Source of the DNA: Streptomyces atroolivaceus
Lineage (GTDB): Bacteria > Actinomycetota > Actinomycetes > Streptomycetales > Streptomycetaceae
Assembly: GCF_000717025.1 (NCBI RefSeq)
Contig: NZ_JNXG01000033.1
Span: forward strand, 1-13,654
DNA length: 13,654 nt
Direction of reading: 5' to 3'
A program made the position numbers and the translations under genes. Positions within the stretch are counted from its first letter, which is position 1. Every line of letters starts with the position of its first letter. Below are positions 6,512 through 13,581 of the stretch, one piece after another. The notes under the pieces were generated by a model. The model did no database searches. It saw only the letters and a list, made by a program, of their open reading frames with translations, and had not been told where the DNA came from.

Positions 6512-7801
6512 ATGATCGATCAATCGGCGCACGCCCCGTCCGCCCGCCAGACGAACTGGGCCGGCAACGTCACCTTCGGCGCCAAGCAGTTGTACGCCCC
6601 CTCCTCGGTCGCCCGACTGCAGGACATCGTGGCCGCCGGGACAGCTGTCAGGGCGCTGGGCACCGGCCACTCCTTCAACACCGTCGCCGACACCCACGGT
6701 GTGCTCATATCCGTCGCGGACCTGCCCCGTTCCATCGAGATCGACCGGGAGGCGCGCACCGCCACGGTGAGCGCCGGTCTGCGTTTCGGAGAGCTGACGG
6801 GCACCCTGCACCGCAGCGGATTCGCACTGCACAACCTGGGCTCGCTGCCCCACATCTCCGTTGCCGGAGCCTGCGCCACGGGAACCCACGGCTCGGGCGT
6901 GGGGAATCGCTCCCTGGCAGGCGCCGTCAGGGCGCTGGAGTTCGTCACCGCGGACGGCGGGATCGTCTCGCTGGAGCGGGGTGACGCCGACTTCGACGGG
7001 GCGGTCGTCTCCCTGGGCGCGCTGGGAGTGGTGACCCGGCTGACGCTGGACCTCGTGCCCGCCTTCGAGGTCCAGCAGTGGGTGTACGAGGGCCTTCCGC
7101 AGGACCGTCTGCTCCGCCGGTTCGACGAGGTGATGTCCGAGGCCTACAGCGTCAGTCTCTTCACCGGCTGGCACGGCGGCCCGATCGACCAGGTGTGGCT
7201 CAAGCAGCGGGTAGCGGGCGACGGTCCCCGCACCGCCCCGTCCCGGTGGAAGGGTGCGACGCTCGCGGAGGGGCCGAGGCACCCGGTTCCGGGTGTGGCG
7301 GCCGAGCACTGCACGCAGCAGCAGGGTGTCCCCGGCCCCTGGCACGCCAGACTGCCCCACTTCCGCCTCGAGTTCACCCCGAGCAACGGGGAGGAACTGC
7401 AGTCGGAGTACTTCGTCGCCCGGCACGACGCCGTGGCGGCCTTCGAGGCCCTCGACCGGGTCCGGCAGCAGTTCGCACCGCTGCTCCAGATCGGGGAGAT
7501 CCGCACTGTGGCCGCCGACGACCTGTGGCTCAGCCCGGCCCAGGGGAGGGACTCGGTGGCGTTCCACTTCACCTGGGTACCCGACACGACGGCCGTCACG
7601 CCCGTCCTCGGGGTCATCGAGGAGGCCCTGGCCCCGTTCGGCGCCAGGCCGCACTGGGGCAAGGTCTTCACCACTCCGCCGGACAGGCTGCGGGAGCTGT
7701 ACAGCCACTACGCCGACTTCGAGCGGCTGACCGAACGGCTCGACCCGGCCGGCACGTTCCGTAACGACTTTCTGGCGCACCACTTCCCCCGTACCGGCTG
7801 A
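6512..7801 (+). CDS. aldO: Alditol oxidase (FAD-dependent, AldO-like)
   Basis: A 429-residue flavoprotein of the vanillyl-alcohol oxidase fold, closely resembling S. coelicolor alditol oxidase (about 418 residues). AldO oxidises the terminal alcohol of polyols such as xylitol and sorbitol to the aldose and makes hydrogen peroxide. The FAD domain (about 1-190) has GTGHSFN, whose H53 is the expected site of covalent FAD attachment, and SLPHISVAGACATGTHGSG. The C-terminal half keeps the catalytic set known for AldO: E329 and R331 in GEIRTVAAD, and K384 in HWGKVF. There is no signal peptide, so it should be cytoplasmic. ATG 6512 is the only reasonable start; GGAGG is just one base before it, which is unusually close. 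An insertion near residues 235-255 accounts for some extra length. Its stop lies four bases from the stop of the convergent MASE1 gene, with no hairpin between. Confidence 0.93.
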   Translation: MIDQSAHAPSARQTNWAGNVTFGAKQLYAPSSVARLQDIVAAGTAVRALGTGHSFNTVADTHGVLISVADLPRSIEIDREARTATVSAGLRFGELTGTLHRSGFALHNLGSLPHISVAGACATGTHGSGVGNRSLAGAVRALEFVTADGGIVSLERGDADFDGAVVSLGALGVVTRLTLDLVPAFEVQQWVYEGLPQDRLLRRFDEVMSEAYSVSLFTGWHGGPIDQVWLKQRVAGDGPRTAPSRWKGATLAEGPRHPVPGVAAEHCTQQQGVPGPWHARLPHFRLEFTPSNGEELQSEYFVARHDAVAAFEALDRVRQQFAPLLQIGEIRTVAADDLWLSPAQGRDSVAFHFTWVPDTTAVTPVLGVIEEALAPFGARPHWGKVFTTPPDRLRELYSHYADFERLTERLDPAGTFRNDFLAHHFPRTG

Positions 7802-7805
7802 GGTT

Positions 7806-8804
7806 CTAGGCGCGCCCGCTCGGCGGCCCGTCGGACCCCCTCTCCGCCGACGGCCGGGGTGCGAGCTCCTCCACAAGGGCGGCCAGCTCCTCGCAGGCCA
7901 CCTCCGTCTCGTGCCGGATGTTGTTGTGCTCGGTCACGATCGCCGCGAGCAGGAGCGCGGTGAGTGCCACACAGCCGTTGAGTATGCACAGGTTGAGCAT
8001 GATCTCGAGCACCGAGTGACCGGCGAACGGTCCGACCCGGTCTGTTCCGGCGATGACCGCCATGACCGACATCAGGAAGGCGCACGGAGCGCTGCCGGCC
8101 AGCTGGAATCGGAGGGCGGCCCAGATGAGCACCGGAAAGAGGAGATAGATCATGGACAGGGTGCTTCTGGTTGCGATGATCGTCGCTCCCGTCGCGACGA
8201 CGGTGAGCGCCAAAGCCTCCACCCACCTGTCGTCCAGTCCCGGCATCCGAACCTTGCGCAGGACGAGCAGCAGAGGTGTGACCATGAGTACGCCCATGGC
8301 GTCCCCCGCCCACCAGGCCGACCAGACCTGCCAGAACTGGGCGGCGGGGAGCGCGCCGCTCAGCGTCTGGACCCCGGTGCCCACCGTGGCGCTGATCAGC
8401 ATGCCCGCCATGGCTCCCAGAAAGACCAGGACGACGCCGTCGCGGAGGCGGTCCAGCTCCATGCGGAACCCCACCGCGCGCAGGGCCAGGAAGGAGCACA
8501 GCGGGGCGAGAGTGCTGCCCGCCGCGACAGCGAGACCCCAGAAGCTGAAACCGCTGCTCATCGAGATGACGGTGGCCAGAGCTCCTACCGCGATCCCGGG
8601 CCAGATCCGCAGACCCAGATACAGCAGTGACGCCACGGCGATGCCCGAGGGCGGCCACAGTGGCGTGACCACCGAGTTCTCCACTCCCACCGGTCTGAGC
8701 AGACCGAGCCGTCCTGACGCGTAGTAGGCAGCGGCGATGCCCAGCATCTGCAGAACGATCACGGCTCGGCGTCTGGTTTCATCGCTGCGGATCACGCATC
8801 TCAT
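7806..8804 (-). CDS. Stand-alone MASE1-domain integral membrane sensor
   Basis: A 332-residue protein that is almost entirely a MASE1 membrane sensor domain with about eight predicted helices. Signature segments are VVTPLWPPSGIAVASLLYLG (about residues 45-64), LRIWPGIAVGAL (65-76), and WSAWWAGDAMGVLMVTPLLL (about 160-180). MASE1 normally sits in front of a histidine kinase, GGDEF or SpoIIE-type phosphatase domain. Here the protein stops after a charged helix (TEHNNIRHETEVACEELAAL) that would usually lead into the output domain, and there is no output domain. The PP2C phosphatase gene lies 54 bases upstream on the same strand, so the two probably form a split version of a MASE1-phosphatase protein. 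ATG 8804 has a poor ribosome site; GTG 8795 is possible. The MASE1 ligand is unknown. Confidence 0.88.
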   Translation of the reverse strand: MRCVIRSDETRRRAVIVLQMLGIAAAYYASGRLGLLRPVGVENSVVTPLWPPSGIAVASLLYLGLRIWPGIAVGALATVISMSSGFSFWGLAVAAGSTLAPLCSFLALRAVGFRMELDRLRDGVVLVFLGAMAGMLISATVGTGVQTLSGALPAAQFWQVWSAWWAGDAMGVLMVTPLLLVLRKVRMPGLDDRWVEALALTVVATGATIIATRSTLSMIYLLFPVLIWAALRFQLAGSAPCAFLMSVMAVIAGTDRVGPFAGHSVLEIMLNLCILNGCVALTALLLAAIVTEHNNIRHETEVACEELAALVEELAPRPSAERGSDGPPSGRA

Positions 8805-8858
8805 AAGACACCGCTCACGACGGCAGGCCGTTGTGACACGCGCGGCAGAGGGCCGTGC

Positions 8859-9692
8859 TCAAAGGGGCCATGAGGAGGTCTCGCCGTGGCGCAGGACGAG
8901 GACCGCCGCGTCGTCCTCGTGCCCCGTGAAGACCGCGGCATGGAGCACCCTGTCCGCCAGCTCCTCGGCGTCGGCGCCGGCGTGGGCGCTCACGAGACGC
9001 CTGATCCGGTCCAGGCCATCGTCGATCGACAGTGAAGGCCCCTCGATGACGCCATCGGTGAGCAGCACGAAAGCACCGGCGACATCCAGATCGCGCCGGG
9101 TGACCGCGTAGCGCTGACTCGACTCGATGCCGAGCGGGAGGCCGCCGGCGTCGGCGGTGATGCCCGAATGTCCGTCGGTGGTCGCCCACACCGACGCGAC
9201 GTGGCCCGCACGGGCGCTCCACAGCTCGCGGGTCCGCGGATCCAGCCGGAGGAACGAGCAGGTCGCGAAGAGGGTGGAGTCCATCGACAGGATCAGGTCA
9301 TTGGTGCGGGCCATCACCTCACCCGGATCGGCGGCCGAGCTGGCGATGGCGCGCATGGCGATCCGGATCTGCCCCATGAAGGCGGCCGCCTCCACGTCAT
9401 GCCCCTGGACATCGCCGATGGCCAGGCCCAGCGACCCGTCAGGCAGCACGAATCCGTCGTACCAGTCGCCGCCGATGTCCAGCCCGTCGCGTGCGGGAGC
9501 GTAACGAGCAGCTGTCTGCAGCCCGGGGAAAGCAGGCAGCGTCGCGGGCAGCATCTTGCGCTGCAGAGCCTGGGCCAGCTCGACGCGGGCCTGATGCAGC
9601 TCCACTTCCTGCCGGGCGCGGGCGGTCAGATGCTGCAGGGTGCTGAGCAGGTCCTCGGCGCTCGCCGACCGGGGAGTTCGACGCCGGTTCAT
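8859..9692 (-). CDS. PP2C-type Ser/Thr phosphatase, SpoIIE family
   Basis: A 277-residue phosphatase. Residues 12-50 form a helical, probably coiled-coil lead-in ending ALQRKMLPATLP, the usual junction before a SpoIIE domain. The catalytic domain (about 55-270) has the metal-binding aspartates in place: D76 in GGDWYD, D94 in IGDVQGH, D213 in LLTDGVIE, and D260/D261 in HEDDAAVLVLR. The usual GHPPPLL-like motif is altered to GHVASVW (163-169). Members of this family dephosphorylate anti-anti-sigma (STAS) proteins in partner-switching circuits. No STAS or intact RsbW gene is adjacent, but a broken RsbW-like gene lies about 2.3 kb away. ATG 9692 has CGGAG about 6 bases upstream. It has no sensor domain of its own; the MASE1 gene directly downstream is the likely partner. 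A short imperfect hairpin (about 8816-8835) lies in the gap. Confidence 0.93.
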   Translation of the reverse strand: MNRRRTPRSASAEDLLSTLQHLTARARQEVELHQARVELAQALQRKMLPATLPAFPGLQTAARYAPARDGLDIGGDWYDGFVLPDGSLGLAIGDVQGHDVEAAAFMGQIRIAMRAIASSAADPGEVMARTNDLILSMDSTLFATCSFLRLDPRTRELWSARAGHVASVWATTDGHSGITADAGGLPLGIESSQRYAVTRRDLDVAGAFVLLTDGVIEGPSLSIDDGLDRIRRLVSAHAGADAEELADRVLHAAVFTGHEDDAAVLVLRHGETSSWPL

Positions 9693-9798
9693 GGGCCGCT
9701 CCGCGTTGCGATAGTTCCTGCATCATATTTCGGCGCGGGAGGTCCGGCGAGCGCTGTGGGGGAACCCGGACCACCGGTGCCGGTGAAGCAGGGCCGGG

Positions 9799-10278
9799 TC
9801 AGACGACGCGGCCGAGCGAAGCGGTGAGCCGGCCCAGGGTCTCCTGCAGGGCCAGGATCTCCTGGACCGACAGCCCGGTGGCTCTGAGGATCGAACGCGG
9901 GACGGGCAGCGCGCGCTCGCGCAGCTCCGTTCCTGCGTCGGTGAGGCGGACCATGACCGAACGCTCGTCCTCCGGGCTGCGCTCGCGCCTTACGAGACCT
10001 GCCGCTTCCAGTCTCTTCAGCAGCGGCGACAGTGTTCCTGAGTCCAGGTGCAGCCGCTCACCGATCGTCTTGACCGGGAGCGGGCCGTGCTCCCACAGGA
10101 CCATCATCGCCAGGTACTGCGGGTAGGTGAGGCCGAGGTCGCCGAGCGCCTCCCGGTAGACGCCTCCGAACGCGCGAGAAGCAGCCTGCAAGGAGAAACA
10201 GACCTGGTGATCGAGCTTGAGCAGTTCCGCGTCCGGCAGCTCGGTCAGGTCTGGGACGGGGGGCGGTGGTGGCGTCAT
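9799..10278 (-). CDS. ohrR: OhrR, MarR-family organic hydroperoxide-sensing repressor
   Basis: A 159-residue MarR-type repressor. The N-terminal LLKLDHQVCFSLQAASRAF carries C27, the peroxide-sensing cysteine of OhrR. Y41 and Y52 follow at +14 and +25, exactly the spacing of the two tyrosines that contact the cysteine in B. subtilis OhrR (C15, Y29, Y40). C27 is the only cysteine, so this is a one-Cys type, which is inactivated by mixed disulfide formation with a small thiol. The winged helix covers about 70-120 (LDSGTLSPLLKRLEAAGLVRR, then a wing with SPEDERSVMV). It is transcribed divergently from ohr across 108 bases that contain an OhrR-like operator, so it very probably represses both genes and is released by organic hydroperoxides. 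The ATG 10278 ribosome site is weak. Confidence 0.95.
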   Translation of the reverse strand: MTPPPPPVPDLTELPDAELLKLDHQVCFSLQAASRAFGGVYREALGDLGLTYPQYLAMMVLWEHGPLPVKTIGERLHLDSGTLSPLLKRLEAAGLVRRERSPEDERSVMVRLTDAGTELRERALPVPRSILRATGLSVQEILALQETLGRLTASLGRVV

Positions 10279-10304
10279 GAGTCCAGCGTAGCCTGCCGCC
10301 CATC

Positions 10305-10328
10305 ATTTAGTTGTGCGCAATTAAATTG
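10305..10328. promoter_or_regulatory. Probable OhrR operator in the ohrR-ohr intergenic region
   Basis: This AT-rich island in GC-rich DNA holds two overlapping dyads. One is a 22-bp imperfect palindrome at 10305-10326 (9 of 11 pairs), and the other is the perfect CAATTAAATTG at 10318-10328. The second has the core known from the B. subtilis OhrR operator. It lies 27 bases from the ohrR start and 58 from the ohr start, suitable for repressing both promoters. Confidence 0.85.
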
Positions 10329-10386
10329 TGTGTCACTCTTTGGGGGTGGCCGGGTCGCGGTCACCTCGTACGAGAGAAGGTCACCC

Positions 10387-10797
<411 letters not shown>

Positions 10798-10798
10798 C

Positions 10799-10839
10799 GG
10801 ATCCGGGTCCCCGCCCGCCGCCGGGCGGGGACCCGATCC
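10799..10839. terminator. Strong two-sided terminator between ohr and tRNA-Trp
   Basis: GGGTCCCCGCCCG (10805-10817) pairs perfectly with CGGGCGGGGACCC (10822-10834) around a 4-base loop. Past a single bulged C, GGATC (10799-10803) pairs with GATCC (10835-10839), giving an 18-bp stem. It follows ohr immediately and lies 2 bases beyond the 3' end of the minus-strand tRNA, so it can end both transcripts. Confidence 0.85.
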
Positions 10840-10841
10840 CG

Positions 10842-10914
10842 CAGGGGAGGCAGGAGTCGAACCTGCGGCATCCGGTTTTGGAGACCGGCGCTCTGGCCTC
10901 TGAGCTACACCCCT
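10842..10914 (-). tRNA. tRNA-Trp (anticodon CCA)
   Basis: The minus strand folds as a complete 73-base cloverleaf. It has acceptor AGGGGTG / CTCCCCT, D stem GCTC/GAGC with an 8-base loop, anticodon stem CCGGT/ACCGG with loop CTCCAAA (anticodon CCA), a 5-base variable loop, T stem GCAGG/CCTGC with loop TTCGACT, and discriminator G73 as expected for bacterial tRNA-Trp. CCA is not encoded (GCG follows). Position 6-67 of the acceptor stem is a T-T mismatch. From memory, the usual Streptomyces tRNA-Trp has a pair there and different D-loop and variable-loop sequences, so this looks like a divergent extra copy, not the housekeeping gene normally found near secE. Confidence 0.93.
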
Positions 10915-10952
10915 TCGGTGGAAACAGCCTCGCAGTCGCCGTCGCTGAGGAC

Positions 10953-10979
10953 CACCGGTTTTCCGGTGACCGCGGTCAC
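10953..10979. repeat. Overlapping hairpin and 14-bp palindrome in the tRNA-Trp / 53-residue ORF gap
   Basis: CACCGG-TTTT-CCGGTG (10953-10968) is a perfect 6-bp hairpin. It overlaps GTGACCGCGGTCAC (10966-10979), a perfect palindrome whose 12-bp core also occurs at 3342-3353. The site lies between the divergently transcribed tRNA-Trp and the small ORF at 11077, so it may be regulatory. Nothing else recognisable is in this 162-base gap. Confidence 0.4.
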
Positions 10980-11076
10980 TATCCGGGCCCGCTCCCCGGC
11001 GGTCGGCCGGAAGCGCGTACACTCGGCTCCCGTTTCCGCTGATTGGCGGGCATAACCGATCGATAGGCAGTTTCAC

Positions 11077-11238
11077 GTGAGTTCCGCAGAGGCATCCGAC
11101 GCTCCGATCTACGCCGGTCTGGTGGAAGAGCAGGGCGACGTTCCGGCCGAGGTGCGACGGGTGGCCGAAGAGACCCTGCTGGAGGTTGCGAGCACGCTCG
11201 ACTTCAGCGCGGTGCGTGCACAGGCGGCCGCCCGCTGA
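11077..11238 (+). CDS. Small 53-residue protein, unknown function
   Basis: GTG 11077 opens a 53-residue frame beginning (M)SSAEASDAPIYAGLVEEQGD and ending DFSAVRAQAAAR at TGA 11236-11238. It is acidic and probably mostly helical, with a VPAEVRRVAEETLLEVASTL stretch that could form an amphipathic helix. It has no cysteine, signal peptide or membrane helix. The purine-rich AGGCAG about 6-7 bases upstream is a modest ribosome site. Codon use fits Streptomyces coding DNA, and no other gene occupies the space between the tRNA and the hydrolase. I do not recognise the family with confidence. The next gene on the strand is the SGNH hydrolase 109 bases on, separated by the 30-bp-period direct repeat, so cotranscription is possible but unclear. 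Confidence 0.6.
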   Translation: MSSAEASDAPIYAGLVEEQGDVPAEVRRVAEETLLEVASTLDFSAVRAQAAAR

Positions 11239-11242
11239 GCCG

Positions 11243-11292
11243 CTGGTCCGGATCACGCCGGGCCCTTCAGGCCTGGTCCGGATCACGCCGGG
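11243..11292. repeat. 20-bp perfect direct repeat with 30-bp period upstream of the SGNH hydrolase
   Basis: The unit at 11243-11262 (core GGTCCGGATCACGCCGG) recurs exactly at 11273-11292, a centre-to-centre distance of 30 bases, close to three helical turns. Each unit has CCGG-N6-CCGG symmetry. It lies just after the 53-residue ORF stop and 56 bases before the hydrolase start. It may be a tandem binding site or a recent local duplication. Confidence 0.75.
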
Positions 11293-11347
11293 TATCCGTG
11301 GGCAGGATCATTTCCCGCCTCTGGTTCCTCACCGTTCGGAGCACCGC

Positions 11348-11980
11348 GTGACCATCAGCCTGCACCGCTCAGCGACTGTCCTGTTCCAGGGCGACAGCAT
11401 CACCGATGTGGGACGACTGGAGGAACGGGACAGCCCTCTGGGCAAGGGCTACGTCAGGGTGGCTGCCGAACGCGTGCGGTCCGCGCGACCGGACAGCGAC
11501 ATCACGTTCCTCAACCGCGGTGTCAGCGGAGACGGCATCTCGGATCTGCGGGCTCGCTGGCGCGAAGACACCCTGGAGCCCGAGCCGGATGTGGTGTCGG
11601 TCCTGATCGGAGTGAACGACACCTGGCGACGCTACGACTCCGGCGTAGTCACCTCGACACGTGTGTTCGAGAACGACTACCGTGCCATCCTCACCGAGGC
11701 CCGGGAAGAGCTGGATGCCCAGCTGATCCTCATCGAGCCGTTCCTCGTCCCCGTCCGCGCCGAGCAGTGGGCCTGGCGCGAGGACCTCGACCCCAGGATT
11801 CAGGTGGTCCGGCGGCTGTCGGAAGAGTTCGACACCGCGCTGCTGGCAGCGGACGGCCTGCTCAACCAGGCGGCGCGCGCCGCCGGTGGCGCCGAGTACA
11901 TCGCGGGTGACGGGGTCCACCCGACCCCGCTCGGGCATTCGCTGCTGGCTGAGGCATGGGCGGCTTTGGCAGGGTTGTAG
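11348..11980 (+). CDS. SGNH/GDSL-family hydrolase (esterase/lipase-like)
   Basis: A 210-residue single-domain SGNH hydrolase with all four family blocks. Block I is VLFQGDSITDVG (catalytic Ser at about residue 18), block II is NRGVSGDGISDLRARW (Gly), block III is LIGVNDTWR (Asn), and block V is DGVHPTPLGHSLLAEAW (Asp-x-x-His). It has no signal peptide or membrane helix, so it should be cytoplasmic. The substrate may be a short-chain ester or acetylated sugar but cannot be told. GTG 11348 is supported by CGGAG about 8 bases upstream and by block I lying in its usual place close to the N-terminus; the frame is open further upstream without family features. Its end abuts, tail to tail, the broken ATPase gene on the other strand, whose open frame runs on into the antisense of this gene. 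Confidence 0.92.
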   Translation: MTISLHRSATVLFQGDSITDVGRLEERDSPLGKGYVRVAAERVRSARPDSDITFLNRGVSGDGISDLRARWREDTLEPEPDVVSVLIGVNDTWRRYDSGVVTSTRVFENDYRAILTEAREELDAQLILIEPFLVPVRAEQWAWREDLDPRIQVVRRLSEEFDTALLAADGLLNQAARAAGGAEYIAGDGVHPTPLGHSLLAEAWAALAGL

Positions 11981-12504
11981 GGCACGGAGTCCAGGAGGAC
12001 GGGGATCCTGGCCCAGACGGTCTTGCCCCTCCGGGTGGGGCGCGACCAGCCCCAGGAGCTGCTCAGCGCGTCGATGATGCGCAGGCCCCGCCCTCGCTCG
12101 AGGCACTCGCCCTCAGGGCGCAGTACGGGCACCTCGGGGCTGAGATCGCTCACCGCGCAGATCAGTGTTCCGCCCTGGCGTGCGAGACCGAGCCGGGCGG
12201 GCGGCCGTTCGGTGTGGTGTGTGCCGGGCCGCAGCCCGTGGCAGACCGCGTTGCTCGCCAGTTCGCCCGCGACGAGGGCGACGTCGTCGGCGGAGGAGCG
12301 CAGGCCCTACCGCTCGAGCGCGTCGCGGACGAACGTCCGTGCCTGCCGCAGACTCTCGGGGTCCGCGCCCAGGCCGCGTGTGGTGAATCCCGGGGCCTCG
12401 ATACCGAGATCCAGCGCGAGAGCCGTGTGAGGGTCCGCGCTGCTCCAGGCCGAGCCGGGTACAAGGGCTGCTGCTCCGTGACGTGGTGTGCAGTCCGCGT
12501 GCAT
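11981..12504 (-). pseudogene. RsbW-like ATP-binding (HATPase_c_2) regulator gene broken by an in-frame TAG
   Basis: In the frame starting at ATG 12504, the minus strand reads an RsbW/AbaA-type ATP-binding protein. The N-terminal part includes GLGADPESLRQARTFVRDALER, then a TAG stop (12309-12307) at the place where relatives have tryptophan (usually ER-W-GL), then GLRSSADDVALV. The same frame goes on with the N box AGELASNAVCHG, the G1 box CAVSDLSPEVPV and the G2 region ERGRGLRIIDALSSSWGW, then GKTVWARIPV. One TGG-to-TAG change is enough to explain the break. At the 3' end no native stop is found: the frame runs on to 11800, antisense to the SGNH hydrolase, so the original tail may also be lost. 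Such proteins are kinase-like anti-sigma partners, often next to XRE and DUF397 genes. It diverges from the DUF397 gene here. A base-call error at the TAG would make it an intact gene. Confidence 0.82.
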
Positions 12505-12584
12505 GAGCGCTGATCACCCTTCGCTCGAGGCCGGTACGTGGTGCCGTGGGGGCCGGATGGCCACTAGTATCCTCGCCGTCCGTA

Positions 12585-12620
12585 CACCGGGTGCAATTGC
12601 ATCCGGAATTGCACCCGGTG
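12585..12620. promoter_or_regulatory. Perfect 14-bp inverted repeat between the ATPase and DUF397 genes, probable operator with divergent promoters
   Basis: CACCGGGTGCAATT (12585-12598) and AATTGCACCCGGTG (12607-12620) match exactly around 8 bases. Each arm contains TTGCAC pointing outward, resembling a -35 box for each of the two divergent genes. On the minus side GATACT lies 19 bases on (12571-12566) and could be a -10 box; the plus-side -10 is unclear. This is a likely binding site for an XRE (WhiJ-like) regulator. Confidence 0.6.
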
Positions 12621-12705
12621 GTGTGAGTGGAGGACACCTGTTCACACGGTACGGACCCTGGTGGCACACCAGGTCGAGTCAGCGCGACGAAAAGGAATGG
12701 ACCGC

Positions 12706-12942
12706 ATGCAGCACATCGACAACGGCGTTCCCGCCAACTCCTTGACCGGCGTGGAATGGAGGAAGAGCCATCACAGCAATCCCAGCGGGAACTGTGTCGA
12801 GATGGCACTGCTTCCCGGCGGTGCGGTAGCCGTGCGCAACTCCAGGTACCCCGACGGCCCGGCCCTCGTCTACACGGCTGATGAAGTGCGCGCGTTCCTC
12901 GCGGGCGTCAGGGACGGCGACTTCGACTCCATGTCAGCCTGA
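12706..12942 (+). CDS. DUF397 small regulatory protein
   Basis: A 78-residue protein with the full DUF397 pattern: VEWRKSHHSNPSGNCVEMA (about residues 15-33), then GGAVAVRNSRYPDGPALVYT and the C-terminal EVRAFLAGVRDGDFD. DUF397 proteins are small actinobacterial proteins encoded beside XRE-DUF5753 regulators; several are antagonists of their partner and affect development and antibiotic production in Streptomyces (AbaA and WhiJ loci). I chose ATG 12706 because AAGGA lies 9 bases upstream and family members start just before the VEWRKS motif; GTG 12661 and ATG 12697 in the same frame are less well placed. The gene is intact, but its two expected partners are broken: the divergent ATPase gene by a stop, and the downstream XRE gene by an insertion sequence. 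Confidence 0.92.
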   Translation: MQHIDNGVPANSLTGVEWRKSHHSNPSGNCVEMALLPGGAVAVRNSRYPDGPALVYTADEVRAFLAGVRDGDFDSMSA

Positions 12943-13050
12943 AACCGCGGCAGTACGGGGCTGAAAAAACACGGCACTCCCGCATCCGCCGACTCCCCGT
13001 GGGCTCCTGATGGCACACTGGCGTCAAGACGCCCGTCCTCAGGAGTCCGC

Positions 13051-13581
13051 ATGCCCGGCATCGAACCGCTCCAGCCGTCACGGAAGCCGACGCTCGCCCC
13101 GGCGCCGGGGGCAAGTCCCACGGCCCTGCGCCTGGTTCTGGGGGCGCAATTGCGGCGCATGCGCGGCGAGGCGGGCATCACGCCCGATGTGGCCGCCGAC
13201 CGGATCCGGTGCTCGACGGCGAAGATCAGCCGGATGGAGACGGGGCACTCTCCGTGCAAGGAGCGTGATGCCGCCGATCTCCTCGCGCTCTACGGGGTGA
13301 CCGATCCCCTCAGGACGGCGGAGTTCATCGATCTGGTGCGCAGGGCCGGACAGCGGGGCTGGTGGCGTCACTACGCCGACGTACTGCCGGACTGGTTCGA
13401 ACCCCTGGTCGGCCTGGAAGAGGCCGCGGCGTCCATCCGGACGTACGAGGGGCACTACATCCCGGGGCTCCTTCAGACGGCCGACTACGCCTACGCCGTG
13501 GTGCGATCCGGGCACGCGCTCGAGTCGGAGGAGGTCACCCGGCGCCGCGTCGAACTAGGTACTGTTTCTCGGATCTCCTGA
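13051..13581 (+). pseudogene. XRE-family regulator with DUF5753 domain, cut off by an insertion sequence
   Basis: The gene starts at ATG 13051 with AGGAG 5 bases upstream. Residues 28-85 are an XRE helix-turn-helix (LGAQLRRMRGEAGITPDVAA, then CSTAKISRMETG). DUF5753 follows from about 90, with RAGQRGWWRHYADVLPDWF, EGHYIPGLLQTADYAYAVV and EEVTRRRVEL. Relatives are about 280 residues; here homology stops at L169 (codon at 13555-13557) and the frame ends after seven foreign residues, GTVSRIS, at 13579-13581. The foreign DNA is the left end of an IS5-type element. About 40% of the protein, most of the DUF5753 effector domain, is lost. The DNA-binding part could still be made, so a partial or dominant effect is possible. 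The rest of the gene should resume on the far side of the element. Confidence 0.9.

Noticed and set aside
10842..10914. tRNA-Trp as an attachment site for an integrated element
   Set aside because: No integrase gene and no second copy of the tRNA 3' end is visible in the window.
11800..11980. C-terminal extension of the ATPase frame antisense to the SGNH hydrolase
   Set aside because: The sequence has no family match and the overlapping hydrolase is convincing; it is run-on of a frame lacking its native stop.
12113..12808. 231-residue minus-strand open frame
   Set aside because: It is a shadow of the ATPase remnant and the antisense of the DUF397 gene, with no domain.
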